Assembly (NCBI RefSeq): GCF_003116035.1
Contig: NZ_LGQW01000015.1
Coordinates: 924,096 to 988,095 of the forward strand
DNA: 64,000 bases
Direction: 5' to 3'
Source: Azospirillum sp. TSH64
Lineage (GTDB): Bacteria > Pseudomonadota > Alphaproteobacteria > Azospirillales > Azospirillaceae
This document shows, piece by piece, positions 21,011-29,805 of the stretch; position 1 is the stretch's first letter, and each line of letters opens with the position of its first letter. Made by a program: the position numbers and the translations under genes. The notes beneath the pieces are model-generated. The model saw nothing but the letters and a program-made list of their open reading frames with translations. It did not search any database and had not been told where the DNA came from.

Positions 21011-21367
21011 TTAGGTCTCGAGGCCGCAGCCTGCCGGGCTGCAGGCTCCCGCCTGGAGGAGGTCGGCGGAACACAGCTCGGGACGGCCCTGGCAGCAGTC
21101 CTCCATCAGGAAGGCGATCACCTGCCGGGTGCCTTCGTAGTCGCAGGCGTAGAAGATTTGCCGCTGGACCCGCCGGGAACGCAGCAGCCCGGCGCGCTCC
21201 AGCGTCGCCAGATGGTGCGACAGGGTCGAGCCGGGCACGCCAACCTGCTGTGCGACATCACCAGCGGTCAACCCGTTCGGCCCGGTCTGGATGAGCAGGC
21301 GGAACACGGCCAGACGGGTGTCGTGGGCCAGGGCCGCGAAGGCATCGATGGCGTTCTTCGTTTCCAT
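21011..21367 (-). CDS. arsR: ArsR-family metalloregulatory repressor
   Basis: The 118-aa winged-helix protein shows the ArsR core, FAALAHDTRLAVFRLLIQ, and the recognition helix VPGSTLSHHLATLERAGLL. It lacks the classical ELCVCDL site in the DNA-binding helix. Instead cysteines C91, C92 and C99 lie near the C-terminus, with C109 and C114 after them, resembling the displaced arsenite site of Acidithiobacillus ferrooxidans ArsR. It should repress its own operon and release DNA on binding As(III). It leads arsR-arsC-arsC-acr3-arsH, and a palindrome covers its start region. Confidence 0.93.
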   Translation of the reverse strand: METKNAIDAFAALAHDTRLAVFRLLIQTGPNGLTAGDVAQQVGVPGSTLSHHLATLERAGLLRSRRVQRQIFYACDYEGTRQVIAFLMEDCCQGRPELCSADLLQAGACSPAGCGLET

Positions 21368-21369
21368 AT

Positions 21370-21385
21370 TTCGACATTAGTCGAA
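21370..21385. promoter_or_regulatory. Probable ArsR operator
   Basis: TTCGAC-ATTA-GTCGAA is a perfect inverted repeat ending 3 bases before the arsR start codon, embedded in an AT-rich patch (ATATTTCGACATTAGTCGAA). Its position and form match ArsR/SmtB operators, so bound ArsR would block transcription of the whole ars operon. Confidence 0.75.
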
Positions 21386-21419
21386 TAATGGAGGTTCAGC
21401 AAGCGCCTTGCCACAGATG

Positions 21420-21725
21420 CGGCCCCGATCCGTGTCGCTTGGATGGGCACGCCGTAGCAAAAAGGAGGATCAAGGAGGCATGGATCCCAGCTTGCTGAAG
21501 CCCGCGCGACCGAGCTGTAAGAGGGGGGTGGCGCAGAACATGCGGCTGTTGAAATTGGTCGCGACCATCCACAACGCTGCCGGAGGTGAAAAGCCGCTGC
21601 TCGCCCACACAGGTCGCCAGTTGGAATGTCAGAGTAGCCCGACCAAGACCGACGCTTGGGCGTTGCGCCGTCAACGTCAAGGCGCTGCTCGACTAAGCAC
21701 GCGACCAGGGCTTGCTCGACTCAAT
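21420..21725 (+). pseudogene. Decayed copy of the serine recombinase 3' end
   Basis: This segment aligns by eye to the last third of the recombinase gene (about 16484-16770). The 20 bases at 21557-21576 are identical to 16601-16620 (GGTCGCGACCATCCACAACG), and the readable frame gives LLKLVATIHNAAGGEKPLLA, compared with LVELVATIHNAADGEKPTLA in the intact protein. Beyond about 21640 the frame shifts, and the conserved end is lost. There is no catalytic domain. Together with the intact gene it brackets the PIN-like gene and the ars operon as direct repeats. Confidence 0.85.
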
Positions 21726-21766
21726 CATGAAGATGCCCTGTGCATCTCACACCCCGCAACGTGACC

Positions 21767-23626
21767 CTACTGCGTGCCGGCCATAGGAAATAGTCCAGCC
21801 CGACCAAAGGTATGGTTTGCTGTAAACCGCAGCGCTGACTCAAGCCTCTGAAAATCGGCTGGTGGATCAGTGTTCTCAATTACGATCACCTGCCGATCAT
21901 CCCGGAGCGATGATAGATGTAAGTAGAAATGTTCATTAACATCCGTTCCCCTCAAATCATCCCCAGGCCCTTCTGGCTTCCGATAGGAAAGAAGCGGAGA
22001 GTCTAAAACCACAAATCCTGGGTGCGGAAGATCATTTGAGCGGCAATATTCCATCAGACCAATGGTAAAGGCGGATTGAGTGATAGCGCGCAGCCCCTTC
22101 CCAAAAGAGCTTCTCTTTTTCCCATTAACGATCAAGTCTTTGTCTTTTAAGTCAAAAGTAACTGACTCGATATCTGGAAATTTCCAAAGCTCCAATATAT
22201 CTTTCACCATTTCTGAGAAAGGATTGACTGCTGATTGCGTAAGAACAGTCACCGGATAATTAGAAGGTGGCTTATCCGCCTCCCGCTCCAGAATTTCGCG
22301 CCGCCTATGAAGATCGGAAAGAGTGCGGTACATCGCCAATGCCTCTCTCACTTCTCCGCGCTTATTAGCCAGCTCTGCGTAGGCAGCTCGGCCTTGACGC
22401 AGGCTGGGTCCAATCATTCCCTCGATCTCTTTTGACAGCGCTTCGATTCTCTGACTTAGCCTCGGAAGGCGGGTGGCAAATGTCGTGCCCTCAGTGTGAA
22501 GCGTGGCCATGGTAACAGCGAGTTCTTGGCGGCGTGGCTCAAGTTTTTGAACTTCAGCACGCGCAGCCTCAATAACTACGCTTACGTCACCCTCACAGTC
22601 TTCCGTCAGTTGATGAAATTCAGGTGCAGCACCGCAGAGCGGGCAGGTCGCAGGACCAAGTGCGGTGAACAGGATGCCAGCCTCCTCAATTCCCCGCAGC
22701 CGCTCAATGTCGGTATCATAATGCCTAGATAGAAGATTGAAGCGCTCGATTAAACTGGATATTTCCGCCAGCCTATTGCTTCCCTCTTCGTACTGACGCA
22801 TAAGTTCTCGACGCTTACTGGAAGCAACTCTATATTTTTCTTCAGTAATAGACAGCTGGTTTCCGCGCGACTCCATTGCCGTTTCCAATTTCAGCAATTG
22901 ATCCTCAAGCTCGCTTGGCTTCCCTGCCATATCCTTAATCTCAGACGTATACTCCTTGATCATCTGCGCGAGGAGGCCCAATTGTGCCTCTCGCGACAAA
23001 TCATCAGCCTTCTTTGTTGCTCCCGACATTAGTGCGGAGTCATCCATACCAGTGATCATGAGCTTGAACACAGCCGTATTCGCCGTGTCAGCTACGTAAT
23101 TGCCATCAGATAGAGGGGAGCGTTGCTGGATGATTTCTTCTTCGTTGACCACCAGCAGACGAGCCAAGTTGCGGAAACTGAGACTCTGTATGCCACCGTT
23201 GGCGTTCTTGCGAAGCTTGCGATCAGAGAACCCAACCAAACTCAGCAGAAAGACCGATAGATTGTCGTCACGTCGGTCGTTGTGCTGATCTCCAAGGTTC
23301 TGCCCTTCCTCTTCAGGAAGCTCAGTGTCATAGAGGCCGATGAAAACCTTGAATGCACCTCCGTCAACACTGCGCAGGAGCGTGAACTCCCTTCCATCCA
23401 AGGTCTCAAGACCCAACAAGACCCGATCGTAACCGACACGCTCCGGTATATCCCGCAACGGTGGTCGACCGCCCAGCATGAAGTCGATCGCTTCCAGGAT
23501 GAACGACTTGCCGGTGTTGGAGGCACCATAGATTACGTTGAGGCCTGGCTTGAACGGCACGATCGCCGCAGGCAGCTTAGGGCTCAAAAAGGAGAGGTGG
23601 TGAAGTCTGATCCCCTTGAGGGTCAT
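21767..23626 (-). CDS. ABC-3C system ATPase (Rad50/SMC-like)
   Basis: The 619-aa protein starts MTLKGIRLHHLSFLSPKLPA, with Walker A YGASNTGKS (residues 33-41), a coiled-coil middle, a CPLC zinc-hook-like motif (C328, C331), a signature-like SSFGKGLRAI (506-515) and Walker B FVVLDSP (538-544). This is the SMC/Rad50-like ABC ATPase layout used in ABC-three-component conflict systems. Its start overlaps the stop of the middle-component gene by 4 bases. In such systems the ATPase is proposed to sense or assemble on invading DNA. Base composition is noticeably lower in GC than the flanking ars and copper clusters. Confidence 0.85.
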   Translation of the reverse strand: MTLKGIRLHHLSFLSPKLPAAIVPFKPGLNVIYGASNTGKSFILEAIDFMLGGRPPLRDIPERVGYDRVLLGLETLDGREFTLLRSVDGGAFKVFIGLYDTELPEEEGQNLGDQHNDRRDDNLSVFLLSLVGFSDRKLRKNANGGIQSLSFRNLARLLVVNEEEIIQQRSPLSDGNYVADTANTAVFKLMITGMDDSALMSGATKKADDLSREAQLGLLAQMIKEYTSEIKDMAGKPSELEDQLLKLETAMESRGNQLSITEEKYRVASSKRRELMRQYEEGSNRLAEISSLIERFNLLSRHYDTDIERLRGIEEAGILFTALGPATCPLCGAAPEFHQLTEDCEGDVSVVIEAARAEVQKLEPRRQELAVTMATLHTEGTTFATRLPRLSQRIEALSKEIEGMIGPSLRQGRAAYAELANKRGEVREALAMYRTLSDLHRRREILEREADKPPSNYPVTVLTQSAVNPFSEMVKDILELWKFPDIESVTFDLKDKDLIVNGKKRSSFGKGLRAITQSAFTIGLMEYCRSNDLPHPGFVVLDSPLLSYRKPEGPGDDLRGTDVNEHFYLHLSSLRDDRQVIVIENTDPPADFQRLESALRFTANHTFGRAGLFPMAGTQ

Positions 23627-24111
23627 GCATCACCGCCAAGGCTCTGCTCGATGGCCTGGAACTCGGCTACCCATCGGTCAAACGAAGTGCTGGCAAACGC
23701 ATCGAGCTTGGCGTTGCTGAACTCGCCGAGATGCTCGGCCAGCCAAACCGCACGCTCTTTGATTGCTACCATGTAAGGGCTCCGCAACCCGTCGAGAAAC
23801 GGTACAGCGCTGTCACCGGCAGCGTATCGGATGCCGTTCGCGCTGACCTCGCGTGTAACGAGATCGCGCGTCATCATGAGCATTAGGGCTTTCTGTACCA
23901 ATTTGCGCCGCACCTCGGTCGCCGGGGCTTGAATGGGAGACGGGGGATGAATGTTCTCGGGTCCCCCCAGTTCTCCGGTATGTGTGAGCAGATAGTCGAG
24001 CATCGTCAGCCAATGCAAATCCAATGCTTGGGGGAAAATGGCCGTAAGGACGGCGACTGCGCGCACACCAGCCTCCAACGGACCATTGTAGGTCTGTGGA
24101 CGTCCGGTCAT
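23623..24111 (-). CDS. ABC-3C system middle component
   Basis: This 162-aa helical protein starts MTGRPQTYNGPLEAGVRAVA and contains FPQALDLHWLTMLDYLLTHT and VRRKLVQKALMLMMTRDLVT, like the small winged-helix-type middle components that sit between nuclease and ATPase in ABC-3C operons. It overlaps both neighbours by 4 bases (ATGA on each side), so the three proteins are almost certainly made together. No catalytic residues are evident; an adaptor role is inferred from family knowledge. Confidence 0.75.
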   Translation of the reverse strand: MTGRPQTYNGPLEAGVRAVAVLTAIFPQALDLHWLTMLDYLLTHTGELGGPENIHPPSPIQAPATEVRRKLVQKALMLMMTRDLVTREVSANGIRYAAGDSAVPFLDGLRSPYMVAIKERAVWLAEHLGEFSNAKLDAFASTSFDRWVAEFQAIEQSLGGDA

Positions 24112-25223
24112 TTCTGCACCCAGACGAGTTCGTGCTCGGGATCATTCTCGTTGGCCAACTGGTGGCAAATGCCGCGCTTATCCAGCGTGAGCACGCACGA
24201 AGCAAGCGGGTGCCCGTCCAGCGGCAAATCCTGCGCTGCCTTCGTAACAGCCTTTACGCGAGAAAACCCATCTGGATGGTTGTCGTCATGCGTATCAATG
24301 ACAGCGTGGAAGATCTCCTTCTGTAGGCTAACGTATGTTCCCTCTTCGAATGACTCTCTGACAAACACACGCAAGGACTCGGCATGGTAGAAGGCTTCAC
24401 GCTGCCGCTGATAATGCTGTGCGATCTCCCGCCATTTGGTTAGACAGGCCTCGGTCAGCACCTGAGATTTCTTATGATCCTCATATGCATCAAAAAGCTT
24501 ACGCGTATAACGGGCCTCGCTGTCTGCTGTAGCGGCGGGCAACGGCCCCACCTTTGGGCGCGGCGGTGGTCCGCCTCCAAAGCGCGAAATGTGATTGGGG
24601 GAAGACGCTTTGTGTTCAGCCACAATTGCGCTCAATTCAACCGCGCCGAAAATTGAAAAATCAAAAGCATTAACGTATGCAGAAAAATCCTCTTCCAAGG
24701 GCACTACGGTGCTCCCTGCCAACGGCACTTTAGAACCAAGGCTCACCCAGTACTTTATCGCTTCACTTTTCAATTTCACCTTGTTTGAAAGCAATAGCGT
24801 TAACTTCGTGCCGATACCTTTAGGTGCGCAAAAATAATACTTCCTCGGTGGTACATAATCCCCTTGGAAGGAATACCAAAGGATCTTTCCGATCTCCGGC
24901 CATGCGTTGCCAGGGGTCAAAGGTGAGTCGTAGTGCTTACATTGATAATTATCCCACACCCCCAGAAGCTGGTTCTTATCCGTGTACCCTGCGATGTCGA
25001 TGCCTTTATCACCACTTCCGGTTGGTCGCCCAAGCTGGAGATACTGAGCCTTTCTACCGTAGAGGAGCCAGTCTTCAACGAATGTCTCCCATTCGTCAGG
25101 GGAGTAACCGCTGATGATGACGAAGGGAGATACGCTCGGTCCGTTCGCGACTTGCCCCGCTGTCAGCATGGTGGTGGTCGGAGGAGCCGGCGTCAGGTCG
25201 ATAAATTGGTCGTCGCCTGTCAT
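24108..25223 (-). CDS. ABC-3C effector with N-terminal restriction-endonuclease-like domain
   Basis: The 371-aa protein carries, in its first 110 residues, an acidic helix (DEWETFVEDWL), then GSGDKGIDIAGY and DNYQCKHYDS: the E...GxD...QxK pattern of Mrr-like PD-(D/E)XK nucleases (D76, Q94, K96). After a proline-rich linker (GGGPPPRPKVGPLP) comes a helical C-terminal domain of the kind shared by ABC-3C third components. It is the first gene of the operon. Likely role: DNA cleavage on activation by the ATPase. Function is inferred from motif and operon. Confidence 0.78.
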   Translation of the reverse strand: MTGDDQFIDLTPAPPTTTMLTAGQVANGPSVSPFVIISGYSPDEWETFVEDWLLYGRKAQYLQLGRPTGSGDKGIDIAGYTDKNQLLGVWDNYQCKHYDSPLTPGNAWPEIGKILWYSFQGDYVPPRKYYFCAPKGIGTKLTLLLSNKVKLKSEAIKYWVSLGSKVPLAGSTVVPLEEDFSAYVNAFDFSIFGAVELSAIVAEHKASSPNHISRFGGGPPPRPKVGPLPAATADSEARYTRKLFDAYEDHKKSQVLTEACLTKWREIAQHYQRQREAFYHAESLRVFVRESFEEGTYVSLQKEIFHAVIDTHDDNHPDGFSRVKAVTKAAQDLPLDGHPLASCVLTLDKRGICHQLANENDPEHELVWVQK

Positions 25224-25413
25224 TTGTACCTCGGCCCCACCACCATCATGATTCCGCCGTTCTAGCGTTCAGCTTGCGAGATTTCTCAACTCGGAGTGAA
25301 TGCCTCAGCGTGTGATGCCCCAAAAGCATAGCGATGACAATTGTGTTTCTGCATTGTGAGCGCGGATCAGAACCGGTCTGGGGTAAGGCCAATTGCCAGT
25401 GATGGACCTGCGC

Positions 25414-27813
25414 CTACAGGCTCGTCATGCGCAAGCGCAGGGCATTGCCGATGACCGACACCGAACTCAGCGCCATGGCGGCGGCCGCGATGATCGGGCT
25501 CAACGTCCAGCCGAACAGGGGATAGAAGACTCCGGCCGCCACCGGCACCCCGAGCGCGTTGTAGACAAAGGCCAGGAAGAGGTTCTGGCGGATGTTGCCC
25601 ATGGTGGCGCGGCTCAGCACCCGAGCCCGGGCGATGCCGGCGAGGTCGCCCTTCACCAGCGTCACGCCGGCGCTCTGGATCGCCACCTCGGTCCCGGTGC
25701 CCATGGCGACCCCGACGTCCGCTTTGGCGAGTGCGGGGGCATCGTTGACGCCGTCGCCGGCCATGGCGACCACGCGGCCCTCCGCCTTCAGCTTCCGCAC
25801 GATCTGATGCTTCTGGTCGGGCAGGACCTCGGCCTCGACCTCGTCGATGCCCAGACGGCGAGCCACCGCCTCGGCAGTGGTCCGGTTGTCGCCGGTCAGC
25901 ATGACGATCCGCACGCCATCGGCGCGCAGCGTCTCCAGTGCATGCGGCGTGCTCGCCTTGATCGGATCGGCCACGGCGATCACGCCGCCTGGGCGGCCGT
26001 CCACCGCGGCGAACAGCGCCGTCGCCCCCTCCCGCCGCAGCTCGTCGGCGCGTGCATCCAGGTCGCCAAGGACCACGCCCCGGTCTCGCATCATCGCCGC
26101 ATTGCCGAGCAGGACCTCGCGGCCGCCAACCCTCCCAACCACACCTTTGCCGGTCACCGAGCCAAAGTCGGTCACCTCCTGCAACGGCAGTTCCCGCTCC
26201 CTGGCGGACGTGACGATGGCAGCCGCCAGGGGGTGTTCGCTTGACCGCTCCAGGCTGGCTGCCAGGGAGAGAAGCTCCGCCTCGTCGATACCAGCTGCCG
26301 GGACGACCGCGGTCACCCGCGGCTTTCCCTCGGTCAGCGTGCCGGTCTTGTCGACCACCAGCGTGTCGACCTTCTCGAGCCGCTCCAGACTCGCCGCGTC
26401 CTTGATCAGCACGCCGGCCGTCGCTCCCTTTCCCACCCCGACCATGATCGACATCGGCGTCGCCAGCCCCAGGGCACAGGGGCACGCGATGATGAGCACC
26501 GAGACCGCCGCGATCAGCGCATAGGCGAAGGCCGGGTCCGGCCCCCAGACCATCCAGCCGACGAAGGCGAGGAGGGCGGCCAGGATAACCGCCGGGACGA
26601 AATAGCCGGACACCACATCCGCCATCCGCTGGATGGGGGCGCGAGAGCGCTGGGCTTCGGCCACCATGGTAACGATGCGCGACAGCATGGTGTCGGAGCC
26701 GACCTTCTCGGCCCGCATCACCAAGGCGCCCGTCTGGTTCACGGTGCCGCCGATCACCTTGGCGCCGGGCTCCTTCTCCACCGGCATGCTCTCGCCGGTG
26801 ACCATCGACTCGTCCACGGCGCTGCGACCCTCGAGCACCTCGCCGTCGACCGGCACCCCGTCGCCGGGGCGGACGCGCAGCCGGTCGCCGACTCGGACCT
26901 GGTCGAGGGAAACCTCCTCATCCTCACCGCTCTCCTTGATGCGGCGGGCCGTCTTGGGCGCCAGGTTCAGCAGGGCCCGGATGGCGCCACCGGTCTGTTC
27001 GCGGGCGCGCAGTTCCAGCACCTGGCCGAGCAGCACCAGCACGGTGATGACCGCGGCGGCCTCGTAGTAGACGGCCACCACCCCGTCCATGCCCCGGAAG
27101 CCCGCCGGGAAAAGACCGGGCAGGAAGGTCGCGGCCAAGCTGAAGAGGTAGGCAACGCCGACCCCGAGCGCGATCAGGCTGAACATGTTCAGGCTGCGCC
27201 GCCGGAACGATTGCCAGCCGCGCTCCAGCAACGGCCAACCTGCCCACAGCACGACCGGCGTCGCCAGGAGAAACTGAATCCAGATGGAGAGGCGCGGCGG
27301 CACCAGGTCATGCAGGCCAAGGGCCGGAATGTGGCTGCCCATCTCCAGGACCAGCAGCGGCACGCTGAGCACCAGGCCGATCCAGAAGCGCCGGGTCATG
27401 TCGACGAGTTCCGGGTTCGGCCCCTCTTCGAGGCTGGCACCCACCGGTTCCAGGGCCATGCCGCAGATCGGGCAGTTGCCCGGCCCCTCCTGACGGATTT
27501 CCGGGTGCATCGGGCAGGTGTAGAGGACGCCCTTCTGGGGGGAGGCCTGCCCGGCCCGCTCAGGCGCCGCGGGCTTGGCTTCCGGCTTCAGGTATTGCTC
27601 CGGGGCGGCGACGAACTTGTCGTGGCAGCGCGCCGAGCAGAAGTGGACGCTGTGCCCATCATGCTCCGCGTGGTGCGCGGTCCGCTCCGGGTCGACCATC
27701 ATGCCGCAGACAGGGTCTTTGACCGTCCTATGGTCGTCGGGTGCTGCGTGATGATGGTGACCATGATGGTCATGTCCGTGCTGATGCCCATGGCCATGGT
27801 GCAGGTCGTTCAT
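25414..27813 (-). CDS. copA: Copper-translocating P1B-type ATPase (CopA-like)
   Basis: The 799-aa protein begins [20 protein letters not shown], a His-rich metal-binding leader, followed by a YHS-type domain ([13 protein letters not shown]) and a heavy-metal-binding domain ([20 protein letters not shown]). The transport core has [11 protein letters not shown] in the sixth helix, the phosphorylation site [11 protein letters not shown], and [14 protein letters not shown]. It pumps Cu(I) out of the cytoplasm. ATG 27813 follows GGGAGATGCGAAC; the frame back to 27906 would run through the promoter at 27905-27935. It is the 3'-most gene of the leftward copper cluster. Confidence 0.93.
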   Translation of the reverse strand: MNDLHHGHGHQHGHDHHGHHHHAAPDDHRTVKDPVCGMMVDPERTAHHAEHDGHSVHFCSARCHDKFVAAPEQYLKPEAKPAAPERAGQASPQKGVLYTCPMHPEIRQEGPGNCPICGMALEPVGASLEEGPNPELVDMTRRFWIGLVLSVPLLVLEMGSHIPALGLHDLVPPRLSIWIQFLLATPVVLWAGWPLLERGWQSFRRRSLNMFSLIALGVGVAYLFSLAATFLPGLFPAGFRGMDGVVAVYYEAAAVITVLVLLGQVLELRAREQTGGAIRALLNLAPKTARRIKESGEDEEVSLDQVRVGDRLRVRPGDGVPVDGEVLEGRSAVDESMVTGESMPVEKEPGAKVIGGTVNQTGALVMRAEKVGSDTMLSRIVTMVAEAQRSRAPIQRMADVVSGYFVPAVILAALLAFVGWMVWGPDPAFAYALIAAVSVLIIACPCALGLATPMSIMVGVGKGATAGVLIKDAASLERLEKVDTLVVDKTGTLTEGKPRVTAVVPAAGIDEAELLSLAASLERSSEHPLAAAIVTSARERELPLQEVTDFGSVTGKGVVGRVGGREVLLGNAAMMRDRGVVLGDLDARADELRREGATALFAAVDGRPGGVIAVADPIKASTPHALETLRADGVRIVMLTGDNRTTAEAVARRLGIDEVEAEVLPDQKHQIVRKLKAEGRVVAMAGDGVNDAPALAKADVGVAMGTGTEVAIQSAGVTLVKGDLAGIARARVLSRATMGNIRQNLFLAFVYNALGVPVAAGVFYPLFGWTLSPIIAAAAMALSSVSVIGNALRLRMTSL

Positions 27814-27904
27814 GTTCGCATCTCCCTTCGCAGGCCCGGCGTCGGTACCCCCGGTGTTGCGCGGCGCCACATGGGTTTGGGGTGTGGCGGCGACCTTGGA
27901 ACCC

Positions 27905-27935
27905 ATGCTCCAACTTCCAGTGACTGGAAGGTCAA
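27905..27935 (-). promoter_or_regulatory. CueR/MerR-type promoter of copA
   Basis: Read leftward: -35 TTGACC (27930-27935), a 19-base spacer and a GAGCAT -10 (27905-27910). The spacer contains the perfect dyad CTTCCAGT-C-ACTGGAAG (27914-27930). A long 19-base spacer with a central dyad is the hallmark of MerR-family copper promoters. It lies 92 bases upstream of the copA ATG. Confidence 0.85.
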
Positions 27936-27966
27936 TCCCGATGTGCAGGCTGAGGTCTTCTTCTCC

Positions 27967-28428
27967 TCAGTTCTTCGACCGCTCGCTCATCGCGGTGTGG
28001 CGGCGACGGATCTCCTCCGGCCAGGAGCTTTTGATGAAGGCGATAACGGCCCAGATGTCGGCGTCGCTCAAGCTGCTGCCGAACGCCGGCATGTCGCTGC
28101 TGTAGTCCGGCGGAGCGAACGCGGCGATGCCCTGCTTGGTGATCTTGAAGAGGTCCGGGTCCGGGTGGTGCCAGGTATGGCCGGAGGCGTCATGAGGGGG
28201 CGCCGGCAGACGGCCGTCGGGCTTGCGGCTCTGCCAGTTCGGCTGACCCTCGAGCCGAACCCCGTGGCACGACGCGCACTGCTCGGCATACACCACCCGC
28301 CCTCGGGCGACCTGCGCGGCATCGGTCGGATCGGCGCCCGCCTTCGCACCGACGAGCATGACCGCGCCAGCCACCGCGACCACAGCGCCCAAGGTCAAGC
28401 CAATGCCGACTTTCAACGCCTTTTTCAC
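27967..28428 (-). CDS. Membrane-anchored c-type cytochrome
   Basis: From GTG 28428 (preceded by GGAGGAGG at 5 bases) the product is 153 aa: an N-terminal signal/anchor helix (VGIGLTLGAVVAVAGAVMLV), then YAEQCASCHGVRLEG with the heme c motif CASCH, and MPAFGSSLSDADIWAVIAFI supplying the Met ligand. It is a single-heme class I cytochrome c in the periplasm. Cytochromes of this type recur in copper-resistance clusters next to RND pumps, perhaps for Cu(I) oxidation or electron disposal; that role is inferred. It lies directly upstream of the copA promoter. Confidence 0.85.
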   Translation of the reverse strand: MKKALKVGIGLTLGAVVAVAGAVMLVGAKAGADPTDAAQVARGRVVYAEQCASCHGVRLEGQPNWQSRKPDGRLPAPPHDASGHTWHHPDPDLFKITKQGIAAFAPPDYSSDMPAFGSSLSDADIWAVIAFIKSSWPEEIRRRHTAMSERSKN

Positions 28429-28447
28429 GACCACCTCCTCCGGTGCG

Positions 28448-29311
28448 TCATGACTGGAACGGCTTCCAGGTCTTCCCGCCATCCTGGCTGGCCAGGATGG
28501 CCGACCTGTCGGTCACCGCATACAGGCGCTGCGGGTTGGTTGGATCCATCGCGAGATGCAGCAGGACCGCGTCGCCGAAGCCGTTGCTGACCGGCTGCCA
28601 CGCCGGGCTGGGTTCGGTGGTCTTGAGCAGGCCGCTGCCGACCTGGAAGGCGTAGGCGGTGCCGTCCCTGGTCGTCGTGACCATGGTCGCAGGGCGCGCC
28701 ACCATATAGGCCGCCTGCCAGGTTTTTCCGGCGTCGCGGCTGACCATCAGGCCGCTGCGCGTGGCGGCGTAGACGGTATTCGCGTCCTTGGCCGACGCTG
28801 CCAGGTCGAACATGTCGGCGGGCGGCTTGCCGGTGACCTCCCAGCTCTTCCCAGCATCCCGGCTAACCTGGACGCTGCCGTAGTGGCCGTAGAGCACGTT
28901 GGGATCGACCGGACTGGCGTCCATCGAGTGGAAGTCCACCGGACCGTTGACGCCCTTCGAGACCGCTTTCCAGGTCTTAGCGCCGTCCGTCGAAACGAGG
29001 ACGCCTAGGTTCCCGCCCGTCTCGGGATGACCGCTGGCGAAGAAGGCGCCGGGCTGTGCCGGATTGGGCGTGAATCCCATGTAGTCGTGCCGATTGTCGG
29101 AAACCCGGGTCGCCGTGCCGTCGGGGTTGGTCAGCCACACCCCGTGATGTGAGGCGAGATACAGGCGGGACGGGTCGCCGGGGTCCACGGCGATGCCGTG
29201 CAGGTGAGAAACCTCGGAGAGCTTGACGATTTCGGCGGCGCGGGCCGGACCGGCGAGCGTCATGGCGATCAGCGAGACCGCCGCCGTGGCAAGTTTCTTT
29301 TTGGCGCTCAT
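28448..29311 (-). CDS. Exported BNR-repeat protein (F510_1955/sialidase-like)
   Basis: The 287-aa protein has a signal peptide (MSAKKKLATAAVSLIAMTLA) and a beta-propeller of Asp-box repeats: STDGAKTWKAV, SRDAGKSWEVT, SRDAGKTWQAA, SQDGGKTWKPF. The family is named for sialidase/glycosyl hydrolases, but catalytic residues are not evident, and members often sit in copper clusters as they do here. ATG 29311 is preceded by AAGGAGATGCGCG. It lies 19 bases upstream of the cytochrome start in the same direction. Role unknown. Confidence 0.8.
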   Translation of the reverse strand: MSAKKKLATAAVSLIAMTLAGPARAAEIVKLSEVSHLHGIAVDPGDPSRLYLASHHGVWLTNPDGTATRVSDNRHDYMGFTPNPAQPGAFFASGHPETGGNLGVLVSTDGAKTWKAVSKGVNGPVDFHSMDASPVDPNVLYGHYGSVQVSRDAGKSWEVTGKPPADMFDLAASAKDANTVYAATRSGLMVSRDAGKTWQAAYMVARPATMVTTTRDGTAYAFQVGSGLLKTTEPSPAWQPVSNGFGDAVLLHLAMDPTNPQRLYAVTDRSAILASQDGGKTWKPFQS

Positions 29312-29370
29312 CGCGCATCTCCTTGTTCGGGGTGGCATGAGGAGGTGATCCTCATGCCACCCATACGGTC

Positions 29371-29763
29371 TCAGTGGCCGGCGTGGCCCACTTCAAAGCG
29401 GGCCTGAACCGGCTTCTGGCCGGGCATGGTCAGGGCGGTGACCACCTTCACGCTGTCGTGGGACTCGCCCAGGTTGGCCTTTCCCTTGAGCGCATTGGCG
29501 CCTGCCGGCTCCAGCGCGACCTTCTGGGTCTGCTTGTTGGCCAGGATGGTGGCCTCGGCCTTGGCGCCGGTCACGTCGACCGGCTTGTCCGCGCCGTCGG
29601 TCACGTACAGGACGACGTCGTTGCCCTGGAGCACCAGCTCGGCATGGTACGGGCCGGCGTCGGTGCGGGGACCGCCATGGGTTCCGGTCTTGGCGCCGTC
29701 AGCGAAGGCCGCGACCGGGGCGGCGAACAGCGCAGCGGCAACGAGGAGGGTCGAGAACTTCAC
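29371..29763 (-). CDS. Small exported protein of a copper cluster
   Basis: GTG 29763 after AAGGA gives 130 aa with a signal peptide (KFSTLLVAAALFAAPVAAFA) and a single beta-rich domain (YHAELVLQGNDVVLYVTDGA). A longer frame begins at GTG 29788-29790. The domain resembles the N-terminal exported domain of the RND adaptor at 32939 ([20 protein letters not shown]), suggesting a shared periplasmic fold. It lies 42 bases downstream of the RND pump stop. No metal ligands beyond the C-terminal GHAGH are obvious. Confidence 0.7.
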   Translation of the reverse strand: MKFSTLLVAAALFAAPVAAFADGAKTGTHGGPRTDAGPYHAELVLQGNDVVLYVTDGADKPVDVTGAKAEATILANKQTQKVALEPAGANALKGKANLGESHDSVKVVTALTMPGQKPVQARFEVGHAGH

Positions 29764-29805
29764 GATAGGCTTTCCTTCTGAGTTGGACACGGGTGAACGG
29801 GTGGA

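Noticed and set aside
27814-27906. Longer start for copA at 27906
   Set aside because: The extra 31 codons overlap the CueR-type promoter dyad and follow no ribosome site.
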